Shown in pieces: positions 5,450-5,499 of a stretch of DNA of 5,499 nucleotides (the first letter of the stretch is position 1; every line of letters begins with the position of its first letter). A model generated the notes under the pieces. That model worked only from the letters and a program-made list of their open reading frames with translations. It was not told the DNA's origin and ran no database searches. The translations under genes were made by a program, and so were the position numbers. The DNA is from Caldifarciminota bacterium (GTDB lineage: Bacteria > Hydrothermota > Tepidihabitantia > B3-TA06): the NCBI GenBank assembly GCA_014729665.1, contig WJJO01000080.1:1-5499 (forward strand). The letters run 5' to 3'.

Positions 5450-5499
5450 GTGAAACGTTTTACCTTAATTCTTACCGCGGCATTGATGGTGATTCCCGC
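5450..5499 (+). CDS. Start of a second exported protein (partial, cut by the window end)
   Basis: Only the first 16 codons are present. They read M(GTG)KRFTLILTAALMVIP, a basic n-region followed by a hydrophobic core, which is the start of a Sec signal peptide or a membrane helix. The gene begins 22 bp after the protease stop with no terminator or promoter in between, so it is probably co-transcribed with the protease. It could be another secreted protein with a sorting domain, but nothing of the mature protein is visible. Confidence 0.7.
   Translation, partial: MKRFTLILTAALMVIP

Noticed and set aside
1..5499. CRISPR array, insertion sequence, attachment site or phage/defence system
   Set aside because: No regular spacer-repeat pattern, transposase, integrase or terminal inverted repeats were found. 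Although a tRNA is present, no repeat of its 3' end occurs in the window.

Overview
The window looks like a piece of a bacterial genome, probably from an uncultured FCB-type lineage such as candidate phylum WOR-3/Stahlbacteria or a relative. The main clue is the secreted subtilase at 3142-5427. Its C-terminus is the FlgD-like/type IX-like sorting domain (YDVSGQKVKTLV ... WDG.DD.G ... AGVYFVR ... KVILIR) that is very common in those phyla. Promoters with sigma-70-type -35/-10 boxes and strong AGGAGG ribosome sites also indicate Bacteria. The phylum assignment is inference.

Layout. A 5'-truncated tRNA with anticodon CAT occupies 1-65 and encodes no CCA end. Ten bases later a small two-helix membrane protein (76-612, +) begins. 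Its 3' end overlaps by 39 bp the 3' end of a convergent gene for a TIM-barrel sugar isomerase/epimerase of the endonuclease IV superfamily (574-1395, -). Upstream of that gene (1396-1511) is a promoter whose predicted start falls on the ATG itself, so the mRNA is probably leaderless. Next is an unrecognised 439-residue protein with a C-terminal membrane hairpin (1512-2831, -).

A 310-bp divergent intergenic region (2832-3141) separates this from the protease. It holds a promoter for the leftward gene, a degenerate heptamer tandem repeat, a long bulged inverted repeat, and a perfect-consensus TTGACA-N16-TATAAT promoter with a strong Shine-Dalgarno site for the rightward gene. That gene is a complete prepro-subtilase: signal peptide, propeptide, Asp/His/Asn/Ser active-site set and sorting domain. 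Twenty-two bases after its stop a second gene starts at a GTG with its own ribosome site and a signal-peptide-like N-terminus, and runs off the window. The two probably form an operon of exported proteins.

No mobile element, CRISPR array or recognisable multi-gene defence or biosynthetic system is visible. The more interesting points are the tRNA identity (Met or lysidine-type Ile2), the tRNA-to-ORF junction without a ribosome site, the leaderless promoter, the gene overlap, and the two unexplained structures in the divergent intergenic region.
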